Assembly: GCA_041595355.1 (NCBI GenBank)
Contig: JBFHKO010000133.1
Location: forward strand, 1-7,124
Origin: JBFHKO01 sp041595355
Lineage (GTDB): Bacteria > Pseudomonadota > Gammaproteobacteria > Enterobacterales > Aeromonadaceae
Direction of reading: 5' to 3'
DNA length: 7,124 nt
The first letter of the stretch is position 1; the number at the start of each line of letters is the position of its first letter. The notes beneath the pieces were generated by a model. The model saw only the letters and a list, made by a program, of their open reading frames with translations, had not been told where the DNA came from and made no database searches. Below, in pieces: positions 6,119 to 7,124 of the stretch. The position numbers and the translations under genes were made by a program.

Positions 6119-7124
6119 ATGTGTGGAATAGTGGGTGCGGTGGCACAACGGGACGTGGCGGAAATCCTGCTGGAAGGCTTGCGCCGCCTGGAATACCGCG
6201 GTTATGACTCGGCCGGTGTGGCCATCATCGACGGCCAGGGCACGCTGCAGCGCCTGCGCCGCCTGGGCAAGGTGCAGGAGCTGGCCGGCGCTCTGGCGGC
6301 GCAGCCGCTTTCCGGCGGCACCGGCATCGCCCACACCCGTTGGGCCACCCATGGCGAGCCCTCCGAGGTCAATGCCCACCCCCATGTCTCCAGCGGCGAT
6401 CTGGCGGTGGTGCACAACGGCATCATCGAAAACCACGAGGAGCTGCGCAACCGTCTGCAGGGGCTGGGCTACGAGTTCGTTTCCCAGACCGATACCGAGG
6501 TGATAGTGCACCTGGTACACCATTACCTGCCCGAGCAGGGCAGCCTGCTGAAGGCGGTGCAGCGCACGGTGCAGGATCTGCGTGGTGCCTACGGCACCGT
6601 GGTGCTGGACAGACGCGATCCCGAGCGCCTGGTGGTGGCCCGTTCCGGTTCGCCGCTGGTGATCGGCCGCGGCATTGGCGAGAACTTCATCGCCTCCGAT
6701 CAGCTGGCCCTGCTGCCGGTGACCCGCCGTTTCCTGTTCCTGGAAGAGGGCGACGTGGCCGAGGTGACCCGCCGTGGCGTCAGCATCTTCGATGTCAGCG
6801 GCCAGCCGGTGGAGCGCGCCGAGATCGAGTCCGAGCTCTCCCATGACGCCGGTGACAAGGGCGAATACCGCCACTACATGCTGAAGGAGATCTTCGAGCA
6901 GCCGCAGTCCATCCAGAACACCCTGGAAGGGCGCCTGCTGAACGGCCAGGTACTGGCCGAGGCGTTCGGCAACGGCGCCCGGGAGATCTTCGGCAAGGTC
7001 GAGAACGTGCAGATCATCGCCTGCGGCACCTCCTACAACTCCGGCATGGTGGCGCGTTACTGGTTCGAGTCCCTGGCCGGCATCGGCTGCAACGTGGAGA
7101 TCGCCTCCGAATTCCGCTACCGCA
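6119..7124 (+). CDS. glmS: Glutamine-fructose-6-phosphate aminotransferase (isomerizing), N-terminal part
   Basis: GlmS converts fructose-6-phosphate and glutamine to glucosamine-6-phosphate and glutamate, the first committed step to UDP-GlcNAc. The window holds 335 codons of about 609 and runs off the end with no stop, so the truncation is only the window edge. The class II glutaminase domain has the catalytic N-terminal cysteine (MCGIVGAVAQRDVAE; Cys2, exposed after Met removal), LEYRGYDSAG, HTRWATHGEPSEVNAHPH, HNGIIEN (His99-Asn100) and TDTEV. The first sugar-isomerase domain begins with ACGTSYNSGM (Cys302) and ends at EIASEFRYR. AAGGA at 6106-6110 lies eight bases before the ATG. The leader from glmR is only 22 bases, with no room for an sRNA-controlled leader as in E. 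coli or for a glmS ribozyme, so control is probably transcriptional through GlmR. Confidence 0.98.
   Translation, partial: MCGIVGAVAQRDVAEILLEGLRRLEYRGYDSAGVAIIDGQGTLQRLRRLGKVQELAGALAAQPLSGGTGIAHTRWATHGEPSEVNAHPHVSSGDLAVVHNGIIENHEELRNRLQGLGYEFVSQTDTEVIVHLVHHYLPEQGSLLKAVQRTVQDLRGAYGTVVLDRRDPERLVVARSGSPLVIGRGIGENFIASDQLALLPVTRRFLFLEEGDVAEVTRRGVSIFDVSGQPVERAEIESELSHDAGDKGEYRHYMLKEIFEQPQSIQNTLEGRLLNGQVLAEAFGNGAREIFGKVENVQIIACGTSYNSGMVARYWFESLAGIGCNVEIASEFRYR

Noticed and set aside
1..7124. CRISPR arrays, tRNA or rRNA genes, defence or phage genes
   Set aside because: No regularly spaced repeats, tRNA-like clover-leaf or rRNA segments were seen, and all substantial coding sequence is accounted for by housekeeping genes.

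Overview
The window is GC-rich gammaproteobacterial chromosomal DNA. It holds the distal half of the F1Fo ATP synthase operon followed by the UDP-GlcNAc precursor genes, all on the + strand: atpA (3' part), atpG, atpD, atpC, glmU, a DeoR-family regulator (glmR-like) and glmS (5' part, cut by the window end). The proteins are close to their Escherichia coli counterparts, and a DeoR-type regulator between glmU and glmS is an arrangement known in Pseudomonas and other non-enteric gammaproteobacteria. High GC and E. coli-like subunits suggest an Aeromonadales- or Vibrio-like relative, but the genus cannot be fixed from the sequence alone.

Bases 1-131 do not look like the N-terminal half of atpA. 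Homology to the alpha subunit begins abruptly around base 132 (C-S-M-G-E-Y-F), with an in-frame stop at 87-89. The first ~242 residues of alpha, including its P-loop, are absent. The cause could be an inserted element, a rearrangement, or a chimeric or mis-joined contig. Bases 132-3726 are the atp cluster: atpA, atpG, atpD and atpC with gaps of 46, 33 and 18 bases. A strong hairpin lies between atpA and atpG, and a Rho-independent terminator follows atpC.

Bases 3727-6118 are the amino-sugar section. glmU has its own terminator (5192-5223), so glmS depends on a new promoter placed before the regulator. An 11-base word, CGAATCGAAAC, occurs exactly both before glmU (3792-3802) and before the regulator (5302-5312). 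A third, more palindromic copy sits between the -35 and -10 of the regulator's promoter (5258-5271). This looks like a local operator set through which the regulator controls itself, glmS and probably glmU.

Functionally, the ATP synthase makes ATP from the proton gradient. GlmS converts fructose-6-phosphate plus glutamine to glucosamine-6-phosphate, and GlmU carries out the last two steps to UDP-GlcNAc for peptidoglycan and lipopolysaccharide. Apart from the left end, the genes are intact and ordinary. The most informative non-coding content is the operator set, and the most anomalous content is the left junction.
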